Assembly: GCA_902806015.1 (NCBI GenBank)
Contig: CADCUZ010000168.1
Coordinates: forward strand, 1-18,973
Source: an uncultured Rubrobacteraceae bacterium
GTDB lineage: Bacteria > Actinomycetota > Rubrobacteria > Rubrobacterales > Rubrobacteraceae
Length of the DNA: 18,973 bases
Direction: 5' to 3'
The notes below the pieces were generated by a model, which was not told the DNA's origin, did not search any database, and saw only the letters and a program-made list of their open reading frames with translations. This document shows, one piece after another, positions 13,354 through 18,973 of this stretch. Both the position numbers and the translations under genes were made by a program. Position 1 is the stretch's first letter; the number at the start of each line of letters is the position of its first letter.

Positions 13354-15330
13354 TCAGAGCTGCCGCGAGAGCTCGGCGAAGCGGTCCAGCGACTCGGGGT
13401 TGCTGAGGGAGCCGCGGCTCGCGGCCTCGTCGGGCGGGGTGCCGGAGAGGATCTTCTTGACCGGCACTTCGAGCTTCTTGCCGTTGAGGGTCTTTGGGAC
13501 CTGGGGGACGGCGAAAATCTCGTTCGGGACGTGGCGTGGGGAGGTCCGCTCGCGGATGCTCCCCTTTATCCTGTTCTTCAGGTCGTCGTCGAGCTGTGCC
13601 CCCTCCGTAAGGACGACGAAGAGGGGCATAAAGGATTCGCCGCCGGGCTTGGGTATATCCACGACGAGGCTATCGGCGACCTCTTCGACGCCCTCTACGG
13701 CGGAGTAGATCTCGCTGGTGCCCATCCTGACGCCGCCGCGGTTTATGGTGGAGTCGGAGCGCCCGGAGATGACGCAGCCGCCGTACCCCTTGATTAGGAG
13801 CCAATCCCCATGACGCCACACGCCCGGGTAGACATCGAAGTAGCTCTCCCTGTAGCGTTCGCCCCCCTCGTCGTTCCAGAGAAAGACGGGCATCGACGGC
13901 ATGGGCTCGGTGATGACCATCTCCCCCACCTCGCCGACCACGGGCTTGCCATCCGGGTCGAAGGCGTGGACGGCCGCCCCGAGCGACCGAGCCTGGAGCT
14001 CCCCCGCCCGCACCGGCAGCAGCGGCACCCCGCCCACGAAGGCCGTGCACAGGTCCGTGCCGCCGCTTGTCGAGTAGAGCCACAGGTCCTCTTTGACGTG
14101 CCCGTAGACCCACCCGAAGCCTTCCGGCGGGAGGGGAGACCCGGTGGAGCCGACGCCCTTGAGCGCGGAGAGGTCGAAGTCCCGGCCCGGTTCTATCTCC
14201 GCTTTCATGCAGCCGATCAGGTACCCGGCGCTGGTCCCAAAGTGGGTCATGCCGGTCTCTTCGGCGAGCCCCCACAGGGCGTTCGTGTCCGGGTGGGCGG
14301 GGCTGCCGTCGTAGAGGACGGCGGTGGCCCCCGCGAGCAGGCCGCCGACGAGCAGGTTCCACATCATCCAGCCCGTCGTCGTGAACCAGAAAAAGCGGTC
14401 CTCGGGGCCGAGGTCTATGTGCAGCCTGACCTTTTTGAGATGCTCGAGCAGGATGCCGCCCTGGCTGTGGACGATGGCCTTCGGCAGGCCCGTCGTCCCG
14501 GAGGAGTAGAGAACCCACAGGGGGTGGTCGAAGGGAACGCGCTCGAACCGGGGCTCCGCGCCCTCGTTCGCGGCCAGCAGATCCTTCCAAAGGACGGTGT
14601 TGTCGAACGCCGCAGCGTCGGCCTCTTCGTTCAGGTAAGGGAGGAGGACGGTATTCTTGAGCGTCGGGATCTCCCCCTGCAGCCTCGCGACGATGTCGGT
14701 CCTATCGAAGTCTTTGCCGCCGTAGCGGTAGCCGTCGCAGGCCACGAGGACCTTCGGTTCTATCTGCGCGAAGCGGTCCACCACACTCCCCGCCCCGAAG
14801 TCCGGCGAGGCGCTCGACCAGACGGCGCCCAAAGAGGCGCACGCCAGAAAGGCGACGACGGCCTCCGGCACGTTCGGCAGGTAGGCCACGACCCGGTCGC
14901 CGCGCCCCACACCCATGCCCGAGAGACCGGCGGCGAAGGCTGCGACCGTCGCCTCAAGCTCGCGCCAGCTTGTCTCCCCAAGCGGGCGCAGCTCGGAGGC
15001 GTGGATAAGGGCCGGCCTGCCCTGGCGAGCGTTGCGGAAGACGTGCTCGGCGTAGTTGATCTCCGCCCCCGGGAACCACCGCGCGCCGGGCATCTCCCGC
15101 CGTCCCAGCACCGCTTCGTAGGCCTTCGAGGATTGGACCTCAAAGAACTCCCAGAGGCTAGACCAGAAGCCTTCGAGGTCCGTAACCGACCACTCCCAGA
15201 GCGCGGTGTAGTTCTCGAAGGAGAGGCCCCTCTCCCTTTCGAGCCACTCCATGTAGCGGGCGATGGTCGAGCTCTCGCGCAACTCGGGGGAGGGCTCCCA
15301 GAGAACGGTTCCTTCGGTAGCCTCGGTCAT
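13354..15330 (-). CDS. aacS: Acetoacetyl-CoA synthetase
   Basis: The 658-aa length and motif order match acetoacetyl-CoA synthetase, an ANL enzyme that makes acetoacetyl-CoA from acetoacetate, ATP and CoA. The family-specific N-terminus has LWEPSPE (10-16) and ARWFPGAEINYAEH (83-96). The AMP-binding loop is YSSGTTGLPK (275-284). FFWFTTTGWMMWN (313-325) and GTSAGY (365-370) are typical of AacS. GDW (508-510) and GRSD (523-526) form the hinge region, and Lys618 in TLNGKK is the C-terminal catalytic lysine. The enzyme lets ketone bodies or polyhydroxybutyrate-derived acetoacetate be used. The start is ATG 15330 with GAGGAGGA upstream. A decayed SDR start lies 13 nt before it and may be what remains of a 3-hydroxybutyrate dehydrogenase partner (inference). 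Confidence 0.93.
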   Translation of the reverse strand: MTEATEGTVLWEPSPELRESSTIARYMEWLERERGLSFENYTALWEWSVTDLEGFWSSLWEFFEVQSSKAYEAVLGRREMPGARWFPGAEINYAEHVFRNARQGRPALIHASELRPLGETSWRELEATVAAFAAGLSGMGVGRGDRVVAYLPNVPEAVVAFLACASLGAVWSSASPDFGAGSVVDRFAQIEPKVLVACDGYRYGGKDFDRTDIVARLQGEIPTLKNTVLLPYLNEEADAAAFDNTVLWKDLLAANEGAEPRFERVPFDHPLWVLYSSGTTGLPKAIVHSQGGILLEHLKKVRLHIDLGPEDRFFWFTTTGWMMWNLLVGGLLAGATAVLYDGSPAHPDTNALWGLAEETGMTHFGTSAGYLIGCMKAEIEPGRDFDLSALKGVGSTGSPLPPEGFGWVYGHVKEDLWLYSTSGGTDLCTAFVGGVPLLPVRAGELQARSLGAAVHAFDPDGKPVVGEVGEMVITEPMPSMPVFLWNDEGGERYRESYFDVYPGVWRHGDWLLIKGYGGCVISGRSDSTINRGGVRMGTSEIYSAVEGVEEVADSLVVDIPKPGGESFMPLFVVLTEGAQLDDDLKNRIKGSIRERTSPRHVPNEIFAVPQVPKTLNGKKLEVPVKKILSGTPPDEAASRGSLSNPESLDRFAELSRQL

Positions 15331-15343
15331 GCGCGGTCCTCCT

Positions 15344-15510
15344 CTACTGGGCCGTCCAGCCGCCGATGTTGGCGGCGACCTTCTCCGCGGCCTCGCCGTT
15401 TGGATCGAGCACCCTCATCCCGGCGCCCGCCCGGGCCAGACTTCCGGCATCGACCCTGCCGATGCCGCTGGCGGCACCGGTTCGAAGCCCTCGGCTTTCG
15501 GGAACTTCAC
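15344..15510 (-). pseudogene. SDR N-terminal remnant upstream of aacS
   Basis: A good AAGGAG precedes GTG 15510, which begins VKFPKAEG, a normal SDR start. The strand leading to the cofactor loop is deleted and the frame changes. In the other frame TGAASGIG is intact, followed by SLARAGAGMRVLDPNGEAAE and KVAANIGG, and then TAG at 15344. Only the first Rossmann beta-alpha-beta unit survives (about 50 residues). The deletion plus frameshift leaves no doubt that it is dead. An ancestral 3-hydroxybutyrate dehydrogenase beside aacS would make sense, but the fragment is too short to show it. Confidence 0.7.
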
Positions 15511-15528
15511 CCTTGGCTCCTTTTTGGA

Positions 15529-15683
15529 TCACCCCCCGGAATTGCTGCTGTCGTCCCGACCCGGGTCGGTCCCGGCGTCCTTGGCGAGCGCCGGCACGAC
15601 GGCGAACGACGCGAGCGTCAGAGCCGCGCCGACACCTCGCTACGCCGCGCCACGGACGCTAACCCTTCCCCACCAGGCCGCAT
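15529..15683 (-). pseudogene. Small secreted protein, frameshifted
   Basis: ATG 15683 is preceded by AGGGGAG at ideal spacing and starts a short frame rich in Arg (MRPGGEGLASVARR) that ends at TGA. In the next frame the sequence continues ALTLASFAVVPALAKDAG, a signal-peptide-like hydrophobic stretch with an ALA-K cleavage site, and ends in an Asp/Ser-rich tail (RDDSSNSGG) at TGA 15529. One single-base indel joins them into a roughly 50-residue exported peptide. No homolog is recognised. Confidence 0.35.
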
Positions 15684-15770
15684 GTCTGCTCCCCTGCCTT
15701 TTGTCAGATCCTCGCCGCACCATGTTAACCTCACGCGCCGGCGCACGCTACGGGCCGGCGTCCCGCCCCC

Positions 15771-16375
15771 TCAGACGCCCCGCAACGCCCTTTCGACGAA
15801 GTGCATCCGGTCGTTGCCCCAGAACATTTCGTCGCCCCCGAAGAACGCCGGCGCCCCGAAGACGCCCCGCCCACCGCCTCGTCCGTCGCGGCCTTGAGCG
15901 CCTCCTTCGCCTCGGGGTCGGAGGCACCCGCGAGAACCTCGCCGGGGTCGGCCCCAACGCGGCGGGCCGCCTCGGAGACGGGCCCGTCCTCGTCCGTCTC
16001 GTCCAGGCCCTTCGGGGCGCCGGCCTCTTCCCAATACAGGGCGAACGCCTCGCGGGTAAACGCCTCCAGCTTCCCTGTATTCTTGAAGAACATCGCCGCG
16101 CGCATGGTCTTGAGGGTCCGGAACGGGAAGGGGTTCGGGAAGGCCATCGGCAGGCCGTAGAGCCCCGCCCAGCGTCGGATGTCCCTGGCCTGGTAGCGGG
16201 CCTTGGGCTCGGTCTCTATGGGGGCCTACATCCCCACGGCGTCGTGGATCGCCCCGAGCAGCATCGGCCTCGGCGCCAGCTCCGCCCCGTGCTCCCGGCA
16301 GATCCGCGAGATCTCGCCGCAAGCCAGGTACGAGTAGGGGCTGACGAGACCGTAATGGAACTCCACCGTCTTCAT
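15771..16375 (-). pseudogene. 2-hydroxychromene-2-carboxylate isomerase-like (DsbA fold), stop and frameshift
   Basis: GAGGAGG precedes ATG 16375. The frame begins MKTVEFHYGLVSPYSYLACG, the first strand and SPYSY motif of HCCA isomerase/DsbA-fold GST-kappa proteins, followed by RPMLLGAIHDAVG. A TAG at 16226-16228 interrupts it. The same frame then continues ARYQARDIRRWAGLYGLPM and the alpha-helical insert. At about 15870 one base is missing, and the ending GVFGAPAFFGGDEMFWGNDR is in another frame, closing at TGA 15771. About 200 codons in all, which is full family length, so two small lesions disabled an otherwise complete gene. The family isomerises aromatic ring-cleavage intermediates or acts as a thiol oxidoreductase; the ancestral substrate is unknown. 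Confidence 0.88.
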
Positions 16376-16489
16376 CCTGCCTCCTCTCTCCGGGGGAAAG
16401 GTACAGCAGGGACCCCCGCGCCACAGGAGAGGGGACGAGGGAGACGGGGATCACGGCCCGGGAACGGCGATGCCGGCGGCGAAGGACGC

Positions 16490-16590
16490 CCGACCGAAAC
16501 TTGGTGCTGGTGCACGATGGGCGTTTGCGGCACCGAAGAAAAAGTGCGCCCCCAAGTCGCCATCATCGTCGCCACCCGCCGCGAGGGGAA
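16490..16590 (+). pseudogene. CGNR zinc-finger remnant, copy A
   Basis: At 16508-16561 the + frame reads WCTMGVCGTEEKVRPQVA. This matches the end of CGNR zinc fingers, where RRWCxMxxCGNRxKxRR is typical, with Thr in place of Asn. TGGTGC is duplicated just before it (16502-16513). The preceding half of the finger and the ABATE domain that normally lies N-terminal are missing. Codon differences from copy B at 16767 are often synonymous, so both come from working genes. Confidence 0.55.
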
Positions 16591-16704
16591 CCCAGAACAA
16601 CAACTCGTGGCGCCCCGCCGGCCGCGGCGGCGGTCCATACGCCAAGCGCCCGCCCTCTTCCTTCCCCGTCGGGAAATGCCGCGGTGGGCGAAGACAACGC
16701 CGAG

Positions 16705-16841
16705 GGGGCCACGATAGCAGCACCCTGCCCCTGGGCGACGCGCGCGAGTAACGGCGCTGGTGCCATATGGAGGACTGCGGCACCCAAGAGAAGGTGCGCC
16801 GCTACGTAGCCAGACGCGCCGCCGGCCGCAAGGCGACTTAG
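16705..16841 (+). pseudogene. CGNR zinc-finger remnant, copy B
   Basis: After TAA 16749-16751 the frame reads RRWCHMEDCGTQEKVRRYVA and ends RRAAGRKAT at TAG 16841, a near-canonical C-terminus of a CGNR zinc-finger protein. A shifted frame just upstream gives AAPCPW, matching the first Cys pair of the finger. The segment between is shortened by a few codons. CGNR proteins usually pair this finger with an ABATE domain and are thought to be stress-related transcription regulators. The N-terminal domain is not found. Confidence 0.65.
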
Positions 16842-16877
16842 AGCCCTCAGCCTTTAGCCCAATCCGGCCTTCGGCCT

Positions 16878-16919
16878 AGGCTTTCGGCGGTCAGTTCCTT
16901 CCGGTCTTGCCGAAAGCCT
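16878..16919. repeat. 11-bp inverted repeat
   Basis: AGGCTTTCGGC (16878-16888) and GCCGAAAGCCT (16909-16919) pair perfectly around a 20-nt loop. The core CTTTCGGC is shared with the tandem repeat at 9040, which suggests a dispersed intergenic repeat family. Apart from this and the next hairpin, nothing is seen in 16842-17034. Confidence 0.55.
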
Positions 16920-16955
16920 TTGCTTTGCGCGGAGGAGGTTCGACCTCTACCAAGA

Positions 16956-16987
16956 CGGCGGGGCCGGACCGAAGCCCAACCCCGCCG
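16956..16987 (-). terminator. Possible terminator of the sulfite exporter gene
   Basis: CGGCGGGG (16956-16963) pairs with CCCCGCCG (16980-16987), a GC-rich 8-bp stem with a 16-nt loop, 47 nt behind the stop of the exporter gene. No clear T-run follows on the minus strand, so it is a weak call. Confidence 0.35.
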
Positions 16988-17034
16988 CGTGTTCGGATGC
17001 AGACTGTCCAGCTTTGGCTAGGGGGTGGTCGTTC

Positions 17035-17937
17035 CTACGCCGGCTGACCTTCCGCGCCGACGGCCCGGTCGCGGCGTATGGCGGCGATGGCGAAGGCGAT
17101 GGCCGCGGCCCAGATGCCGACGATCAGGAAGTAGCCGACGTTCGCCAGGGCTCCGGAGACGCCGATGGCCTCGAAGAACGTCTTCATGTTGACCAGCAGG
17201 ATGACGCCGCCCACGGCCGTGCCGAGGATGCGGGTCGGGAGCTTCTTGACGATCCAGGCCGCGATCGGGGCCGCCACGAGTCCGCCGGCGAGCAAGGCGC
17301 CTACGACCTGCCACGGGATCTCCGCAAAGCTAAGGCTGAACAGGAAGCCGAGGCTGGCGCACAGGGCCACCACGAACTCGCTGGTGTCCACGGTGCCGAT
17401 GATCTTGCGCGGCTCCATCCGCCCCGAAGAGAGAAGGGTAGGCGTGGAGATGGGACCCCATCCGCCCCCGCCCATCGCGTCCAGGAAACCGGCGAAGAGT
17501 CCCAGCGGCGCGAGGAACATGCGGCTGATGGGCCGGACGTGGACGGGGCGCTCGTTCCGCCGGAAGGAGAAGCGGGCCAGGACGTACACGCCGAGGCTGA
17601 ACAGGAAGATCGCCACCACGGGCTCGACGTAACCGGCGGTCGCCTCCATGGTGGAGGCCCAGACCAGCGCGGAAGCCCCGAGGAACCCCCCGATACCACC
17701 CGGTACCGCCATCCACACGATCTTGGACCAGTCAACGTTCCCGAAACTGGCGTGCGAGATCCCGGACACCGCCGTCGTCCCTACCTCCGCGATATGCACC
17801 GCCGCCGAAGCCAGCGCCGGCGCGACCCCGACGAACAACAACAACGTCGTCGAGGAGACCCCGTAGGCCATCCCGAGCGACCCGTCCACCAACTGCGCCC
17901 CAAGACCCGCCAGCGCCAGCAGTATAAATGTCCTCAT
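17035..17937 (-). CDS. TauE/SafE-family sulfite (sulfonate) exporter
   Basis: The 300-aa protein is a TauE/SafE integral membrane protein with about eight hydrophobic segments in two half-repeats. The first half holds GAQLVDGSLGMAYGVSSTTL (13-32) and HIAEVGTTAVSG. The second holds GLFAGFLDAMGGGGWGP with KIIGTVDTSEFVVAL, the matching inverted-repeat motif. Members of this family move sulfite, sulfoacetate or other small anions out of the cell. The start is ATG 17937 with AAAGGA 7 nt upstream. A 60-aa membrane protein gene precedes it on the same strand by 128 nt. The 10-mer TAATAGACAA, shared with two other genes here, ends 24 nt before the start. The sulfite-oxidase-like fragment at 18512 supports a sulfite link. 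Confidence 0.88.
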   Translation of the reverse strand: MRTFILLALAGLGAQLVDGSLGMAYGVSSTTLLLFVGVAPALASAAVHIAEVGTTAVSGISHASFGNVDWSKIVWMAVPGGIGGFLGASALVWASTMEATAGYVEPVVAIFLFSLGVYVLARFSFRRNERPVHVRPISRMFLAPLGLFAGFLDAMGGGGWGPISTPTLLSSGRMEPRKIIGTVDTSEFVVALCASLGFLFSLSFAEIPWQVVGALLAGGLVAAPIAAWIVKKLPTRILGTAVGGVILLVNMKTFFEAIGVSGALANVGYFLIVGIWAAAIAFAIAAIRRDRAVGAEGQPA

Positions 17938-17961
17938 CTCTCCATCCTTTCTTTCTTCCTA

Positions 17962-17971
17962 TTGTCTATTA
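17962..17971 (-). promoter_or_regulatory. Shared motif TAATAGACAA, site a (exporter gene)
   Basis: On the minus strand TAATAGACAA lies 24 nt before the exporter ATG, inside an AT-rich stretch unusual for this genome. Sites b (18291) and c (18476) have the same sequence and orientation relative to their genes. It may be an operator or part of an uncommon promoter. Confidence 0.5.
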
Positions 17972-18065
17972 ATTTTGTTTTCAATCCTCAAACGCGACGG
18001 ACTATATAGCGTGGTTCGCGTGGCGTCAAGGCCCGAGTTTGGCCGGGTACGTCCCGCCCAGCGGT

Positions 18066-18248
18066 TCAGGTCAGTTGGCGTTTTTCCCCGACGGGCTTTA
18101 CCTTCTCCTGGCGGTTGACCCGAATGGAGGAGTCGAGGGCAGAGATCCAGACCGCGACGATGAAGACGTAGACCAGGATGGCGAGGACGCCGGTTAACCC
18201 GACGGCCACCGCAAGACCCACCCCGGCGGACAACAGGAACGACCTCAT
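18066..18248 (-). CDS. 60-aa small membrane protein
   Basis: The product begins MRSFLLSAGVGLAVAVG and is hydrophobic over about residues 3-38, enough for one long or two short helices. A polar tail with IRVNRQEKVKPVGEK probably stays in the cytoplasm (positive-inside rule). Frame choice rests on this pattern; the overlapping frame on the same strand is Arg-rich and not protein-like. The Shine-Dalgarno sequence is weak (GGCGG next to ATG 18248). The motif TAATAGACAA lies 42 nt upstream, as it also does before the exporter and the chimeric gene, so co-regulation with the exporter is likely. I do not recognise a family; a small partner of the exporter is a guess. Confidence 0.6.
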   Translation of the reverse strand: MRSFLLSAGVGLAVAVGLTGVLAILVYVFIVAVWISALDSSIRVNRQEKVKPVGEKRQLT

Positions 18249-18290
18249 CCGCCAACCACGTCGTTATCCATTTTCCCTATCATTCCTACC

Positions 18291-18300
18291 TTGTCTATTA
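18291..18300 (-). promoter_or_regulatory. Shared motif TAATAGACAA, site b (60-aa gene)
   Basis: Exact minus-strand copy of the motif, 42 nt before the ATG of the small membrane protein. GGTAGGAA follows it; TAGGAA also follows site a, so the similarity extends slightly past the 10-mer. Confidence 0.5.
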
Positions 18301-18357
18301 TTTCGGTGAAAAGACTTGCGGAACTCTATGGGACTGAACAAGCGGTGTCAAGCGCCT

Positions 18358-18376
18358 CGGACAACAAAGTTGTCCG
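18358..18376. promoter_or_regulatory. 8-3-8 palindrome in the divergent region
   Basis: CGGACAACAAAGTTGTCCG is a perfect palindrome with an AAA centre, midway between the divergent genes starting at 18248 and 18512. It looks like a dimeric repressor site, but a hairpin followed by CCGCAAAAAA on the + strand could also act as a terminator. Confidence 0.5.
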
Positions 18377-18466
18377 CCGCAAAAAATCTTCTGGGGCTCC
18401 CAAAGACTCAACCCGGCCGCCCTTGACGCCCCGCCCCACCTGGCTTACAGTCCCCCCGATTATTCA

Positions 18467-18485
18467 CTATTAAGTTAATAGACAA
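18467..18485 (+). promoter_or_regulatory. Shared motif TAATAGACAA, site c, within a palindrome
   Basis: CTATTAA-g-TTAATAG (18467-18481) is a perfect 7-1-7 palindrome. Its right half continues into TAATAGACAA (18476-18485), which ends 26 nt before the TTG of the chimeric gene. Sites a and b keep only the right half clearly. This is the best-formed of the three sites. Confidence 0.55.
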
Positions 18486-18511
18486 AGTTATTACAACGGA
18501 GGCGGGCATCG

Positions 18512-18973
18512 TTGGAGGCTGAAGTACGGGCGGAAACGGGGAGTCGCGGGCGGATGAGATATCGCGGGAGATCCGGGAGGAGACCTCAGGAGATCCGGGA
18601 GGAGACCTCGGTTAGGAAGGTCGCGTTCGCGAGCGCTACCGGGACGACCATCGAGTGGTACGACTTTTTCCTTCGCAGGATGGCGGCGGCGCTGGTCTTC
18701 AAGCTGGTCTTCAAGCAGCCCTTCTTTGCGGTGGTCAACCCGAAGGCGGGGACGCTCGCGGCGTGCGCGACGTTTGCGGCGGGGTTTGTGGCGAGCCCGG
18801 GCAGGCACGAGGTCAGGGTCCGTGCCTTGGACGAGGCCGGGAACGTCCAGCCGGACACGGTGGGCTGGAATGATTTAGGATACCTCTATGATGGCCTCGT
18901 AGGGCATCCAATTGAGGTGCTCTTAAAAGCTGGCGCCGGAGTCGTCTGCGGGAAGGAACGCCGGTGGGACAAA
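18512..18973 (+). CDS. Chimeric ORF: MHS-type MFS transporter start joined to sulfite-oxidase-like end (partial)
   Basis: The frame is open from TTG 18512 to the window edge (154 codons, no stop seen), with GGAGG 9 nt before the TTG. Residues 27-95 match the N-terminus of metabolite:H+ symporters: EIREETSVRKVAFAS, GTTIEWYDFF (44-53), then AGTLAACATFAAGFVA (79-94). From about residue 97 it becomes RHEVRVRALDEAGNVQP, WNDLGYLYDG and GHPIEV. That is the end of the Mo-cofactor oxidoreductase dimerisation domain of bacterial sulfite oxidases. The junction is in frame near 18800. Neither half can work alone: the transporter keeps only its first helices, and the oxidase lacks its cofactor domain. It is probably a deletion product between two neighbouring genes, though its control region is well formed. 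Two tandem duplications (18567, 18691) add to the damage. The sequence after GHPIEV is unrecognised. Confidence 0.6.
   Translation, partial: MEAEVRAETGSRGRMRYRGRSGRRPQEIREETSVRKVAFASATGTTIEWYDFFLRRMAAALVFKLVFKQPFFAVVNPKAGTLAACATFAAGFVASPGRHEVRVRALDEAGNVQPDTVGWNDLGYLYDGLVGHPIEVLLKAGAGVVCGKERRWDK
18567..18609. repeat. 22-bp tandem duplication with frame effect
   Basis: A 21-nt identical unit occurs at 18567-18587 and 18589-18609 (period 22, one spacer base). Because 22 is not a multiple of three, the copies are read in different frames: RSGRRP, then EIREETS. The second frame is the transporter's own. Before the first copy the transporter-like frame reads ADEISREIREE but lacks a start. Confidence 0.8.
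18691..18714. repeat. 12-bp in-frame tandem duplication
   Basis: GCTGGTCTTCAA occurs twice in direct succession (18691-18702, 18703-18714), giving LVFKLVFK in the chimeric ORF. The insertion falls in what would be the first periplasmic turn of the transporter. Confidence 0.8.

Noticed and set aside
13810..15897. 695-codon open frame on the + strand opposite aacS
   Set aside because: It is the antisense shadow of a well-supported acetoacetyl-CoA synthetase gene, with Arg/Pro/Gly/Val-biased composition and no family motif.
16451..16783. Minus-strand frames with hydrophobic patches opposite the CGNR remnants
   Set aside because: The two repeats differ mainly at third positions of the + frame, so the + strand was the coding one.
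18291..18473. 60-codon + strand frame starting TTG in the divergent intergenic region
   Set aside because: It has no ribosome-binding site, runs through the 8-3-8 palindrome, and its content (Ser/Pro/Lys tail) is not protein-like. The region is better read as regulatory.
18655..18873. 72-codon + strand frame inside the chimeric ORF
   Set aside because: It is out of frame with the transporter and oxidase motifs, and its Gly/Arg/Gln-rich composition is typical of a shifted frame.

Overview
The window is GC-rich, with codon use and gene content that suggest an actinomycete, most likely Rubrobacter or a near relative. This is an inference from protein style: a PASTA serine/threonine kinase, many SDRs, MaoC-type dehydratases and an acetoacetyl-CoA synthetase. 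No rRNA or other marker gene is present to prove it. I see no tRNA, rRNA, CRISPR array or intact insertion sequence.

Layout. (1) 115-1365 (+) encodes a secreted seven-repeat beta-propeller in DNA less GC-rich than the rest. (2) 1366-3093 is a gene graveyard: an unidentified C-terminal fragment, a stop-interrupted SDR start, and the C-terminal end of an EamA/DMT transporter. (3) 3094-3846 (+) is an intact SDR. (4) 4084-5613 (-) is a PASTA kinase whose -10 box sits 7 nt before its GTG start, so its mRNA is probably leaderless. (5) 5614-6601 is mostly decayed DNA with strong hairpins and a probable promoter. It precedes a PaaI-like thioesterase (6602-7048) and a coupled 47-codon ORF (7045-7188).

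(6) 7377-11834 (-) is a compact run of six genes, probably one operon. In transcription order they are a divergent ComB-like protein, an aminoglycoside-phosphotransferase-fold kinase, a 3-hydroxyacyl-CoA dehydrogenase, a FabG-like SDR, a FAS1-type dehydratase and a MaoC hydratase. Junctions are tight (1-nt and 4-nt overlaps), except for a 119-nt gap holding a 21-bp tandem repeat. (7) 11934-12458 (+) is a small membrane protein with a winged-helix tail. It converges on 12466-13251 (-), a PaaG-type isomerase. (8) 13354-15330 (-) is acetoacetyl-CoA synthetase. Together, regions 5-8 point to handling of short or unusual acyl-CoAs: activation, reduction, dehydration, isomerisation and thioester release.

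(9) 15344-16841 is a second graveyard: an SDR start, a frameshifted small secreted protein, a DsbA-fold HCCA isomerase pseudogene with one stop and one frameshift, and two decayed CGNR zinc-finger ends. (10) 17035-18973 looks sulfite-related. It has a TauE/SafE exporter, a 60-aa membrane protein, and an open frame running off the window edge that joins the N-terminus of an MHS-type MFS transporter to the C-terminal dimerisation segment of a sulfite-oxidase-like molybdoenzyme. All three carry the 10-mer TAATAGACAA, in the same orientation, 24-42 nt upstream of their starts. This shared motif and the chimera are the most interesting findings.
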